Assembly: GCF_904846175.1 (NCBI RefSeq)
Contig: NZ_CAJGZM010000005.1
Span: 1 to 64,000 of the forward strand
Origin: Psychrobacter immobilis
Lineage (GTDB): Bacteria > Pseudomonadota > Gammaproteobacteria > Pseudomonadales > Moraxellaceae
DNA length: 64,000 nt
Direction: 5' to 3'
Positions 15,543 to 24,881 of the stretch are shown here, one piece after another. Both the position numbers and the translations under genes were made by a program. The notes under the pieces were generated by a model. That model had not been told where the DNA came from. It searched no databases and saw nothing but the letters and a program-made list of their open reading frames with translations. The number at the start of each line of letters is the position of its first letter. The first letter of the stretch is position 1.

Positions 15543-16451
15543 ATGGTTGAAAGTGGCATGATAAGTTTTTTTAAAGATAAATCACGGGTTAAAAGTAACA
15601 TCGTATTGACAGTATTCACTGTCTTAATAGGGATATCGTCTGCACACGCAGATGACCTTAGCCAGTGTAGCCAGTCTTTTTATGGTGGCGTCTATCCTGA
15701 ATTTACCAATCCTAAGCTCAGTAATAATACCCAAGCGCTATGTATGGACGGTTTTGCGGTTATGTACTCAGGCGTATCACGTACCCCATTATGGTCGGCA
15801 GAATATCTTGACCGCAAGCGCTTGCAGCAAGCCAAAGAGATTGACCGTGAAGACAGCTTTCATGAAGAAAGCCGCCTGCCAAAATCTATGCGTGCCAAAC
15901 TGTCTGATTATTCAGGCTCTGGTTATGATCGTGGGCATTTAGCACCCAATGGCAATATGGCCAATCGCAGCCAGCAGTACGATAGCTTTAGCCTTGCCAA
16001 CATCGCGCCACAATCACCGCGTAATAATCGCTATATTTGGCGTAATATTGAATCTGCTACGCGCTATTTAACGCAGCAATATGGCGAGGTTTATACTGTC
16101 ACCGGTGTAGCGTTTACCGATAAGAAGACCAAGCAGCTGGCGGATCGTGTGCTGGTACCCAGTCATTTTTTCAAAGCCGTTTATATCCCAGCGACCAATC
16201 AAGCAGGGGTGTATTATGCGCCCAATGATGAATCAGAGCGTATAGAAGTGATTAGTGTTGATGAATTAACCGCCAAGATTGGCATCGATGTTTTGCCCGT
16301 ATTAGACGCCCAAACCAAAGCGCAAGCGTTTGATTTGCCTTTAAAGGCAGGTGACAGCTCCGATTTGCCCGAAACTTCCCCAGAAGAACCAGTTTGGATG
16401 CTATTTATCCTAGCAATCATTGACTGGCTCATGGCACAATTGCAGGCATAA
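15543..16451 (+). CDS. Secreted DNA/RNA non-specific endonuclease (NUC family) with C-terminal membrane tail
   Basis: 302 residues. A signal peptide (hydrophobic VLTVFTVLIGISSAHA cleaved before DDLS) exports it. The core has the beta-beta-alpha-metal nuclease motif DRGHLAPNGNM (Asp-Arg-Gly-His around residues 136-139) and the downstream IAPQ, NNRYIWRNIE metal-binding Asn. It cleaves single- and double-stranded DNA and RNA using Mg2+. Unusually for this family, the C-terminus after a Pro/Asp/Glu-rich linker is hydrophobic (VWMLFILAIIDWLMAQL), so it may stay membrane-anchored. An ATG 15 bases downstream is an alternative start. Lies beyond the tRNA-Ser, outside the mobile element. Confidence 0.88.
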   Translation: MVESGMISFFKDKSRVKSNIVLTVFTVLIGISSAHADDLSQCSQSFYGGVYPEFTNPKLSNNTQALCMDGFAVMYSGVSRTPLWSAEYLDRKRLQQAKEIDREDSFHEESRLPKSMRAKLSDYSGSGYDRGHLAPNGNMANRSQQYDSFSLANIAPQSPRNNRYIWRNIESATRYLTQQYGEVYTVTGVAFTDKKTKQLADRVLVPSHFFKAVYIPATNQAGVYYAPNDESERIEVISVDELTAKIGIDVLPVLDAQTKAQAFDLPLKAGDSSDLPETSPEEPVWMLFILAIIDWLMAQLQA

Positions 16452-16516
16452 ATGCAACTAAATCCACACAGCATTGAAAGATCGTGTAATGCGCTGTTAA
16501 GGTAAAGGAGGACTAA

Positions 16517-16780
16517 ATGATTGATCCATTTGCAAATAATCACCAAAGTATGCAGATTGGCGATTTGGTAATCGAAAACCAAGAAGACAAAATTATTATT
16601 TATGGCGACATTAATCTGGTCTTTAACGATATTGGATATGAGCAAGCACAACAGCTACACGAGCTCACAAGTAAAATTATGCTGGCATTTGAAAACCGCA
16701 GTCAATATAGTAATACTGAGGATAAGTCAAAAGAAAAAGATGACCAATCAGATAAAATTATAGACAATCCGTTCCTGTAA
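16517..16780 (+). CDS. Conserved-looking hypothetical protein
   Basis: 87 residues with an excellent ribosome binding site (AAAGGAGGA) six bases before the ATG, which supports it as a real gene. The N-terminal 55 residues (IGDLVIENQEDKIIIYGDIN and QAQQLHELTSKIMLAF) look like a small alpha/beta domain; the last 25 residues are Lys/Asp/Ser-rich and end in NPFL. No signal peptide. No family recognised. It follows the nuclease gene by 65 bases and may be cotranscribed with it. Confidence 0.65.
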   Translation: MIDPFANNHQSMQIGDLVIENQEDKIIIYGDINLVFNDIGYEQAQQLHELTSKIMLAFENRSQYSNTEDKSKEKDDQSDKIIDNPFL

Positions 16781-17054
16781 CTGTTTGATATGCTTTTAGT
16801 TTTAGAGAAATAATAAACTATAAAAAAATTACTAGGCAAATTCTAAAAATTGCTTATAATGAGTTAAGACATCGCTTATGTCGATCAGATTTTTTATATA
16901 AGACTGAGCATTAATTAAACACTAATGCAGGTTACTAACTTAAACTTTAGGTTAGAACCGCAAGCTTGCAATAAAAGATTGTTGATAAAAGGATAAGCGT
17001 AGGACATCAGAAACACAACGTTTCTAGTAATCATTGAATGAAGGGAGTCAATTT

Positions 17055-17438
17055 ATGAAATTATTCGCAAAAACCACTTTAGCAGTTGCCGGTATCAGTT
17101 TAGCAAGCATGGCATTCGCCGCTGACCCATTACACAACACTACTTGGCAGACTTTTGATGAAGGCCAGCCAAAAGGCGTGGTTAAAATCACTGAGTCTAA
17201 TGGCGTCCTAACTGGTAAGCTTATCAGTACGACTTCAGAAAAAGGTAAAAAGCATGTTGGCATGACGATCATTTCTGGTCTGAAAGCTGACGGTGGTGGT
17301 AAATACAGTGGTGGTACCATTACTGACCCTGAAAAGAATAAAGACTATCGCATGACTGCTAACCTAAGTGGCAGCACCTTAAAACTAAAAGGTTATATCG
17401 GTCCATTCTCACGTAGCCAAACGTGGAAAAAGAAATAA
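17055..17438 (+). CDS. DUF2147 periplasmic protein
   Basis: 127 residues from the ATG at 17055, picked for the AAGGGAG eight bases upstream. A signal peptide (KLFAKTTLAVAGISLASMAFA) is cleaved before ADPL. The mature protein (WQTFDEGQPKGVVKI; GLKADGGGKYSGGTITDPE; KDYRMTANLSGSTLKLKGYI; SRSQTWKKK) matches the DUF2147 family of small exported beta-barrel proteins. Function unknown. A strong terminator follows, so it is probably monocistronic. Confidence 0.88.
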   Translation: MKLFAKTTLAVAGISLASMAFAADPLHNTTWQTFDEGQPKGVVKITESNGVLTGKLISTTSEKGKKHVGMTIISGLKADGGGKYSGGTITDPEKNKDYRMTANLSGSTLKLKGYIGPFSRSQTWKKK

Positions 17439-17510
17439 GCTGATATAATTCTGCTCTATTAAGCTTGGTTGTTAATGTAGATTAAGCTTTATAAAGAATA
17501 AGAAATAAAG

Positions 17511-17545
17511 AATCCCGCATCACCAAAAGGTTATGCGGGATTTTT
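17511..17545 (+). terminator. Intrinsic terminator after DUF2147 gene
   Basis: AATCCCGCAT pairs perfectly with ATGCGGGATT around a 12-base loop, followed by TTT. Confidence 0.9.
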
Positions 17546-17551
17546 AATGCT

Positions 17552-17682
17552 AGCGCTTTTATTAATAACGATTTTATTGGTGAGTGCTTTATCAATACTG
17601 CTTTTATCAATACGTTTTTATAAATGCTAATTTTATTAATGATGGTTTTATTGTGGATAAAATGGTCCTCAATAAAACCATC
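17552..17682. repeat. Degenerate ~15-bp tandem array ending in a 13-bp inverted repeat
   Basis: Seven successive units of 14-16 bases share the pattern N-G-N-TTTTAT-(T/C)-AAT (for example CTGCTTTTATCAATA). The last unit begins a perfect inverted repeat, GATGGTTTTATTG (17641-17653) with CAATAAAACCATC (17670-17682), which could act as the transcription end of amtB on the minus strand. The array fills the space between two convergent genes. Confidence 0.6.
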
Positions 17683-17695
17683 GTAGATAGTAAGC

Positions 17696-18958
17696 TTACC
17701 TTATAAACTCTGGATAGGCTTCCATACCGCATTCGGCTATATCTGCCCCTTGGTATTCTTCTTCTTCAGAGATACGCAGACCAATCACCAGTTTAATAAT
17801 GCTCCATACAATCAGGCTACTGATAAACACCCAAGTAAAGATGGTTGCAGCACCGGCCATTTGCCCGAGCAAAGTAGCAGCTGGATTTGTTAGAGGAACT
17901 AGCAGTATACCGAATAAGCCTGCCACGCCATGCACCGAAATAGCCCCTACTGGATCATCAATTTTTATTTTATCTAATACTAAGATAGATAGTACGACGA
18001 TGACACCTGCCATTATTCCAAATAGTGTTGCCTGAAGCGCCGACGGTGTAGAGGGTTCTGCAGTGATAGCGACAAGACCTGCTAGTGCACCATTTAAGAG
18101 CATGGTCAAATCTGCCTTACCAAATATAATGCGCGCGATGATAAGTGCGCCGATTGCACCACCTGCAGCAGCGGCATTGGTATTTAAAAACACCACCGCA
18201 ACCGCATTGGCACTAACGATATCGCTAAGCTTGAGTACGGAACCACCGTTAAACCCAAACCAGCCCATCCATAAGATAAGAGTACCAAGCGCGGCCAAGG
18301 GTAAGTTGGCCCCCGGAATAGCACGTATCTCACCATTTGGACCGTATTTACCTTTACGCGCCCCTAACAGCAAAACACCCGATAGCGCGGCAGCGGCTCC
18401 TGCCATATGGACGATACCTGAACCAGCAAAATCAGAAAAACCCAAATCGCCCAAACTATATAAACCAAAGACTTCTTTACCGCCCCACGTCCAACTGCCT
18501 TCTAACGGGTAAATAAACCCGGTCATGACAACGGCAAAGAGTAAAAAAGACCATAACTTCATGCGTTCAGCCACCGCACCTGAAACGATTGACATACAGG
18601 TGGCGACAAAAACTACTTGGAAGAAGAAATCAGAGGCGGCCGAATATACGGCGTCGCCAGCAAAGCCATTTTCAGCTGAGGTCACTAATGCATCTGCTAC
18701 TAAGGTTTCAGTGCCTGCAATACCGCTCAAAAACAGAGTGCCATCATACATAATGGCATAACCGCATATCATATACATGGTACAGGCGGTTGCAAAGAGG
18801 GCGATATTTTTGGTAAGGATTTCGACGGTATTTTTTGAGCGTACCAATCCTGCTTCTAACATGGTAAAGCCAGCTGCCATCCACATGACTAGCGCCCCAC
18901 ACATTAAGAAATAGAATGTATCTAGCGCGTACTGGAGCTCAAATATTTGGTTTTGCAT
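17696..18958 (-). CDS. amtB: Ammonium transporter AmtB
   Basis: 420 residues from the ATG at 18958, preceded by AGGGGG at good distance; the open frame reaches 17 codons further but without a signal. Eleven hydrophobic helices. The conserved pore twin histidines are visible in GIVHMAGAAAALSG and AISVHGVAGLFG, and the family signatures ALVMWMAAGFTMLEAGL and WMGWFGFNGGS are present. It conducts ammonium/ammonia across the inner membrane and is blocked by GlnK binding. Cotranscribed with glnK, 83 bases upstream, the classic nitrogen-scavenging operon. No N-terminal signal peptide is obvious. Confidence 0.96.
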   Translation of the reverse strand: MQNQIFELQYALDTFYFLMCGALVMWMAAGFTMLEAGLVRSKNTVEILTKNIALFATACTMYMICGYAIMYDGTLFLSGIAGTETLVADALVTSAENGFAGDAVYSAASDFFFQVVFVATCMSIVSGAVAERMKLWSFLLFAVVMTGFIYPLEGSWTWGGKEVFGLYSLGDLGFSDFAGSGIVHMAGAAAALSGVLLLGARKGKYGPNGEIRAIPGANLPLAALGTLILWMGWFGFNGGSVLKLSDIVSANAVAVVFLNTNAAAAGGAIGALIIARIIFGKADLTMLLNGALAGLVAITAEPSTPSALQATLFGIMAGVIVVLSILVLDKIKIDDPVGAISVHGVAGLFGILLVPLTNPAATLLGQMAGAATIFTWVFISSLIVWSIIKLVIGLRISEEEEYQGADIAECGMEAYPEFIR

Positions 18959-19041
18959 GTTAATTCCCCCTTGAATATATGCAATATAGCTATCGAGATG
19001 ACCTATCAATCAGTATTCATAGGCGGTCTGGCGCTTCAAAA

Positions 19042-19479
<438 letters not shown>

Positions 19480-19823
19480 AATCTACTCAAGGGGGTAGGT
19501 AGGTTTGCACACAGGCGCTCAAAAACACTCATAAAAATGACAACGAATAGCGCTTATATCATAACGATAAATAGTACATTTATTGATACAAGTTAGGGAA
19601 ATCAACCTTTAACGTTGAGTGAACGAACACTTTATTATAACCAACTTTTTAAGCACTTAGGTAGGCTATCACTTTATTTCATGTGATGATTTGCTAAAAG
19701 ATGATGGCAGAGAAAAGGGCAGGAAGTCGTAGAGGCTTGCGCGAAATGGAATATTAAAAGCGCGATAAATCACGCTTAACATTAAGTCTTTACAGTAAAA
19801 TAAAGGAGGAGTGTTATGTTTGA
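19480..19823. other. Gene-free stretch between glnK promoter and the universal stress gene
   Basis: No supported gene. The region holds the upstream DNA of glnK (possible NtrC sites, none clear) and the 3' flank of the minus-strand universal stress protein gene. Confidence 0.4.
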
Positions 19824-20678
19824 TTATGCCTTGGGGAAGAGTAAATACGGGGTTTTGGTGCTGCCCAGTAGTTTTTTTGTCTCGCTACCTTTTAGTAATT
19901 CAAGCAAACGCGGCTGCCCAAAAGCACCAGTCATCAGCAGACCAATATCGTTTTTGCTTTGGTAGTAATTTAGGGCAGCAGTCACATCACGGCAGTCAAG
20001 CAAGGCTTTTTTACATTTGATGCCCGCTTGTTTGAGGCGCGCATAAGCTTCACGTAACGCATCGCAGTTTTCTGGATTTTCTTTGGCAACCATGACAATG
20101 TGTATTGTCAAAGCACGAACGAGCGGTGTTTTGCAGAGCCAATTTAGCAGTTTATGCGAGGTTGGGCTATTATCAAAAGCAAATAATGCCGTGGTTGTGG
20201 GCAAAAATGGTGCATGAGTCACCAAAATGGGGCAGTGGCTTAAGCGGATAAGCTGGCTTAAGGTTGATTTACAGGTGACATGATGACCGATGACAATCAA
20301 TTGAGCCTTGTCATCGACGTAATCAATGCTGTCACTCAGAGTTTCATGCCGATGCAAGGTATAGGTTTTAAACTTATGAGGTTGCTGCTCGCAGTAAGTG
20401 GTCGCTTGGTGTAGCAGCAGCTTACCTTGGGCCTTTAGCTCGCTATTACTCGAGTGTTCTTTTGCCGTAAATTGATCTAGCAAGATATTTTCATCATCAA
20501 TATTTAGGCAGCCAGAATAATCGACGGCGGCTTTTTGTTGTAAACTCGGTACGGAATGGAGCAGACCAATAGGTGCTTGCAGACGAGCAGATGCCCACAT
20601 ACTGGCATCCAATACCGCTTGCACATGATTGGGACAATCCAAGCAAGCAATCACACTGTCTGGCTTCAAATTACTCAT
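19824..20678 (-). CDS. Tandem-domain universal stress protein
   Basis: 284 residues, two UspA domains in tandem (residues ~7-150 and ~160-282). The first has LIVIGHH, the second FAFDNSPTSHKLLNW and LLMTGAFGQPRLLELLKGSE, resembling the G-x2-G-x9-G nucleotide-binding motif although not complete. Cytoplasmic stress or energy-status protein of undefined activity. It follows the SulP transporter gene on the same strand, a pairing seen elsewhere, but a strong terminator lies between. Its ATG is preceded by a weak ribosome binding site. Confidence 0.85.
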   Translation of the reverse strand: MSNLKPDSVIACLDCPNHVQAVLDASMWASARLQAPIGLLHSVPSLQQKAAVDYSGCLNIDDENILLDQFTAKEHSSNSELKAQGKLLLHQATTYCEQQPHKFKTYTLHRHETLSDSIDYVDDKAQLIVIGHHVTCKSTLSQLIRLSHCPILVTHAPFLPTTTALFAFDNSPTSHKLLNWLCKTPLVRALTIHIVMVAKENPENCDALREAYARLKQAGIKCKKALLDCRDVTAALNYYQSKNDIGLLMTGAFGQPRLLELLKGSETKKLLGSTKTPYLLFPKA

Positions 20679-20702
20679 AAAGGCACCACATATCTCAATA
20701 AT

Positions 20703-20751
20703 AAAAACGCAGGCCCGCTGATTAAAGTCATTCCTTTAACCAGCGAGCCTG
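20703..20751 (-). terminator. Long hairpin terminator between sulP and usp
   Basis: CAGGCCCGCTGATTAAAG (20710-20727) pairs with CTTTAACCAGCGAGCCTG (20734-20751) with two mismatches, and is followed on the minus strand by TTTTT (A-run 20703-20707). It ends the SulP transcript 25 bases before the usp start, so usp may depend on readthrough. Confidence 0.85.
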
Positions 20752-20827
20752 ATTTTATATACCAATATAATTACTGATGAATAAACTAAGCGCTTATCTC
20801 AGCTTGATAACACTAATGCAGTTTTAC

Positions 20828-22327
20828 TTAATCTAAGAGCCCAATATCTCGGCGATCATGAATCGAAAAACGATCGATAAGGGTACGGCTGGCGCTGTTC
20901 AGTCCGACCACTTTGACGTCAATACCTTCGCGTTGCAAGCGCATGACCAGTTTGTCCAAAGTATCAACGGCGCTCACATCCCAAAAATGGGCTTGGCTGA
21001 CGTCGATTTGTACGCTATCCAAAGCTTCTTTGGTATCAAAACTCTGCAAAAACTGCGTCGTTGAAGCAAAGAACACCTGTCCTTGTACATAATAATAGCG
21101 CGTATTGCTGCTATCATCATATTCGCTAAAAACAGTTAAAAATTGCCCGATTTTATTGGCAAATGCTAAGGCAGATAACAGCACCCCAACGCCGACGCCG
21201 TACGCTAGGTTATGCGTAAAGACGGTGGTCAGAACCGTTGCTAGCATAACGATATTAAAGGACAGCGGATGGGTTTTAAATTCACGAATAGACTGCCAGT
21301 TAAAGGTACCGATAGAAACCATAATCATCACTGCTACCAGTGCGGCCATCGGTATCAAGCTCACCCAATCACTTAAGAATACCACCATGATGAGCAGCAC
21401 CACGCCAGCGATGAGCGTTGATAAACGCGTACGACCGCCGGATTTGACGTTAATCATCGACTGCCCAATCATCGCACAACCTGCCATACCACCAAAGAAT
21501 CCTGATACCACGTTAGCGACACCTTGACCACGGCATTCTTTGTTTTTATCACTTGGTGTGTCGGTTAATTCATCGACAATCGTCGCAGTCATCATCGATT
21601 CTAATAAACCTACAATCGCAAGCGCGATGGAATAAGGGGCGATAATCAATAAGGTATTCAAATTCAGCGGAATATCAGGCAACAAAAATACTGGTAAAGA
21701 ATCTGGTAAAGCGCCCATGCTACCGACGTTACGAATATCGAGATTCATATACATGGCGACCGCGGTCAAGCCAACAATACAAATCAGCGGTGATGGAATC
21801 ACGCGACCGATTTTAGGAATCAGTGGAAACAAGTAGATGATCGCCAACCCAGCTGCGGTCATAATATAAACTGTCATACCGACACGCTCAGTCATCGGAT
21901 TAAGCTCAGGCAACTGAGCAGCAAATATTAAAATCGCCAGTGCATTGACAAAACCAATGACCACCGAGCGCGACACAAAGCGCATCAAGTTACCAAGCTT
22001 TAGAATGCCCATGATAATTTGGATGACGCCGCATAATAAGGTTGCGGCCAGTAAATATTGCAAACCGTGCTCGGCGACCAAATCAACCATAACCAGTGCC
22101 ATTGCACCAGTTGCCGCTGAAATCATACCCGGACGCCCACCGACAAAACTGATCACCACAGCGATACAAAACGATGCATACAAACCGACTTTTGGGTCGA
22201 CACCAGCGATAATAGAAAAGGCAATCGCTTCTGGAATCAAGGCCAGTGCGACGACCAAACCTGATAACGTATCACCGCGGATATTAGAAAACCACTCTTC
22301 ACGCAAACTGCCAAAAAAAGATGTCAT
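20828..22327 (-). CDS. SulP-family inorganic anion transporter
   Basis: About 499 residues. N-terminal ~10-400 is a SulP membrane domain with repeated hydrophobic helices and the family motif [21 protein letters not shown]; the C-terminal ~100 residues form a STAS domain ([20 protein letters not shown]) with Ser in the DVSA phospho-loop. Carries sulfate, bicarbonate or a related anion; substrate cannot be told from sequence. The longer open frame begins at a TTG (22363); I chose the ATG at 22327 because homologs start close to [10 protein letters not shown]. Neither start has a clear ribosome binding site. Confidence 0.9.
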   Translation of the reverse strand: MTSFFGSLREEWFSNIRGDTLSGLVVALALIPEAIAFSIIAGVDPKVGLYASFCIAVVISFVGGRPGMISAATGAMALVMVDLVAEHGLQYLLAATLLCGVIQIIMGILKLGNLMRFVSRSVVIGFVNALAILIFAAQLPELNPMTERVGMTVYIMTAAGLAIIYLFPLIPKIGRVIPSPLICIVGLTAVAMYMNLDIRNVGSMGALPDSLPVFLLPDIPLNLNTLLIIAPYSIALAIVGLLESMMTATIVDELTDTPSDKNKECRGQGVANVVSGFFGGMAGCAMIGQSMINVKSGGRTRLSTLIAGVVLLIMVVFLSDWVSLIPMAALVAVMIMVSIGTFNWQSIREFKTHPLSFNIVMLATVLTTVFTHNLAYGVGVGVLLSALAFANKIGQFLTVFSEYDDSSNTRYYYVQGQVFFASTTQFLQSFDTKEALDSVQIDVSQAHFWDVSAVDTLDKLVMRLQREGIDVKVVGLNSASRTLIDRFSIHDRRDIGLLD

Positions 22328-22972
22328 AAGTAAACTGCATAGGGTTAGAGGCAAAAAAAACAATCATTTCTAACTCAGCAATAAAGCTTAGCGATAAAAT
22401 GATTGTATAGAGACCAACTATTTATTGACCTTTATAACGGTATCGCAAATGCCATCACCCATAATCACTATGATGACAGTCTTTAAAATGATGAATAAGT
22501 GTCCGCGATGGCCTATTGCGGTAGAAGAAGATAACAAATCTGTCAGACAAAACGCCATAATCTAGGGCAGTAATTGTCTGTCATACCATTATCAACAGAC
22601 GAATCGTTGCTGAAGGAAGATGACAATATCCCGATACGTGTGACAACATGCTAAACTAAAATGCTAGATTGCATACTTGGTCAAAATAGCTATTTGCGAT
22701 AGCAGTTACTATTAAGGCAGCTATTATAGCATTAGCGACTCAATATAAAAACAGGCGCATAATAACACAAAGCCTCAAAAAACCAGTACCGAAATCCGAG
22801 TAATGGCTTTATGATGCTGTTCATCTAAAACGTCTTATTCAGACTATATAGCACGTATTCATAGAGCTAAACTTATAGGCAAGTTTTTTATAAAAATTGC
22901 TTATAAAAGCTATTCATTAAAGTCGAGATGCTTGACACAATTTTGTTTGTCCAATAGATAGAAGGAATAGAT
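22328..22972. other. Divergent intergenic region sulP-murD
   Basis: 645 bases with no open reading frame that I can support. It must contain the promoters of sulP (minus) and murD (plus). I see no terminator, palindrome or RNA structure of note. Confidence 0.4.
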
Positions 22973-24391
22973 ATGACCGCCAGCACCGCAAAAGAAGCCT
23001 TACTTCATAAAGGCAGTGGTTTACAAGTCGTGGTCGGTTTGGGACAGTCAGGACTGTCGGTGGCGCATTATTTGACCGAGCAAGGCTACCAAGTTGCCGT
23101 AACTGATAATCAAGTGAGCCCGTCTTTAGCAGACCAGTTACCTGCTGCTGTTGAGATTCGTCAATTCGGGGCGATAGATGCGGAGTTATTGCAACAAGCG
23201 GCTCGAATTATCATCAGTCCAGGCATCTCATTGAAGACATCAGCAGTTGCCGCGGCTAAAGAGGCGGATATTCCGGTCGTTAGCGACATTCAGCTATTTT
23301 GTGAAGCGTGCCGCGTACCTATTATTGCCATTACTGGCTCTAATGCTAAAAGCACCGTCACCACATTGGTTGGCCAAATGGCGGCGGATGCGGGGGTCAA
23401 TGTTGGCGTGGGCGGCAATATTGGCGTGCCAGCACTGACTTTACTGTCTAATAGCGAGATGGAGTTGGCCGTTATCGAGCTATCTAGTTTCCAGTTAGAA
23501 ACTGTCACCAATTTAGGCGCGCAAGTGGCAACGGTACTCAATATGTCGCCTGACCACTTAGACCGTCATGGCGATATGCTCGGCTATCATCAAGCCAAAC
23601 ATCGCATTTTCCAAGGTGCCAAATCAGTAGTTATCAACCGCGAAGATGCGTTGACGCGCCCGCTGGTGGCGGATAATTTGCCAAGATTGAGCACAGGTAT
23701 TCATGCCCCTGATAAAGGTCAGTATGGGCTTATTACCGACTCAGAAGGGCAGACGTATTTGGCACGCGGGACAGAACGTTTGCTATCGGCGGATAAACTG
23801 CGCATTAAAGGTCGTCATAATTTACTCAATGCGCAAGCAGCTTTGGCACTTGGCGAGCTCGCCGGTTTGCCGCTTGATAGTATGCTTAACACTTTGCAGG
23901 CATTTACAGGGCTTGAGCATCGCTGCGAATATGTTGCTACAGTCGATGGAATTGATTATTTTAATGATTCTAAAGGCACCAATATTGGCTCAACCATGGC
24001 CGCTGTCGAAGGTTTGGGGGCGGTATATGCACCCAAAGATGGCAAGCTATTATTAATATTAGGCGGGCAGGGTAAAGGTCAGCAATTTGGCGAATTAGCG
24101 CCATTCATCAATCAATATGTCAGCCAAGTGCTATTTATTGGCGAAGACAGTCAACAGATTGAGCAGCATTTACGAGCAGCAGGTATCCGTGATGATGACG
24201 TTTCATTACATCAATGTCAGACATTAGAAGGCGCTTTTTCGATGATTAAGCAAGTCACAGAAAGCAGCCTATCGCAAGTACAAGCGGTGCTCTTATCGCC
24301 CGCTTGCGCCAGCTTCGATCAGTTTAGTGGTTTTGCTGCCCGTGGCGAGCATTTTAGTCAACTGGTTAAGCAATTAGACTATGTTTCTTAA
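22973..24391 (+). CDS. murD: UDP-N-acetylmuramoyl-L-alanine--D-glutamate ligase MurD
   Basis: 472 residues. N-terminal Rossmann domain with VVGLGQSGLSVAHYL, ATP-binding P-loop-like TGSNAKSTVTTLV (~120), central IELSSFQLE and MSPDHLDRHG, and C-terminal NDSKGTNIGSTMAAVEG, GGQGKGQ and LLSPACASFDQFSGFAARG. It adds D-glutamate to the peptidoglycan precursor in the cytoplasm. GAAGGAATAG precedes the ATG. It is next to ftsW, a remnant of the dcw division cluster, but without murG/murC/ftsQAZ. The stop codon lies within the first unit of a degenerate 15-bp array. Confidence 0.96.
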   Translation: MTASTAKEALLHKGSGLQVVVGLGQSGLSVAHYLTEQGYQVAVTDNQVSPSLADQLPAAVEIRQFGAIDAELLQQAARIIISPGISLKTSAVAAAKEADIPVVSDIQLFCEACRVPIIAITGSNAKSTVTTLVGQMAADAGVNVGVGGNIGVPALTLLSNSEMELAVIELSSFQLETVTNLGAQVATVLNMSPDHLDRHGDMLGYHQAKHRIFQGAKSVVINREDALTRPLVADNLPRLSTGIHAPDKGQYGLITDSEGQTYLARGTERLLSADKLRIKGRHNLLNAQAALALGELAGLPLDSMLNTLQAFTGLEHRCEYVATVDGIDYFNDSKGTNIGSTMAAVEGLGAVYAPKDGKLLLILGGQGKGQQFGELAPFINQYVSQVLFIGEDSQQIEQHLRAAGIRDDDVSLHQCQTLEGAFSMIKQVTESSLSQVQAVLLSPACASFDQFSGFAARGEHFSQLVKQLDYVS

Positions 24392-24472
24392 AGCAGTGTT
24401 TCTTGAAGCAGTGTTTTTTGAAGACGTAATTCTTAAAGCACTGTTTCACAATGCAGTGTTTTTTAAATAATG
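24383..24472. repeat. Degenerate 15-bp tandem array overlapping the murD stop codon
   Basis: Six contiguous 15-base units beginning GTTTCTTAAAGCAGT, GTTTCTTGAAGCAGT, then more diverged copies (GTTTTTTGAAGACGT, AATTCTTAAAGCACT, GTTTCACAATGCAGT, GTTTTTTAAATAATG). The first unit contains the last Val-Ser codons and the TAA of murD. Unit length is a multiple of three. Confidence 0.75.
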
Positions 24473-24881
24473 CTCCACAAGATAGTGTGTCATCAGATAG
24501 TTGGTCGTGAGATAACTGGTTATAAAAGAGCTTGTCGCTAGATAGTATGACCATCAGTTTTATACTGTTTCGTGTAGTGTGGTAAAAATGGCAGGCGTTT
24601 TTTGATAAATGATTGTTTTGCTTATAAATTGCTGCTACTGTCAAATATAAGCAGTGAGGCTTGCGAAAACCAAATGACGGATCAAGTGACGAATTAAGCA
24701 GCAACCCGAAATATGCTGCCATGTCAGTCCTTAATATTGACGTTATAAACCGCTAATAAGTCGTGGTTTGTCACCCGCTAGCTGTTTGCTATTATCTTGT
24801 TAGATAAAATCTATTTCATATTTTTTAAACGGTGGCGTTTTATAGACGCCGTGTTTTTCGTTTGCTAGTGTATATAAAATT
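24473..24881. other. Gene-free stretch between murD repeat and ftsW
   Basis: Continuation has weak echoes of simple repeats (gatagt, agataa). No terminator or RNA is evident, so murD and ftsW may be cotranscribed or ftsW may have its own promoter here. Confidence 0.4.

Noticed and set aside
22932..22960. TTGACA-N17-TAGATA upstream of murD as its promoter
   Set aside because: The predicted start would fall after the GAAGGA ribosome binding site, so the transcript could not be translated efficiently from the chosen ATG.
24366..24722. 118-codon minus-strand frame with KKHCF repeats
   Set aside because: Its repeats are only the reverse reading of the 15-bp DNA array; no start signal, and it overlaps murD.
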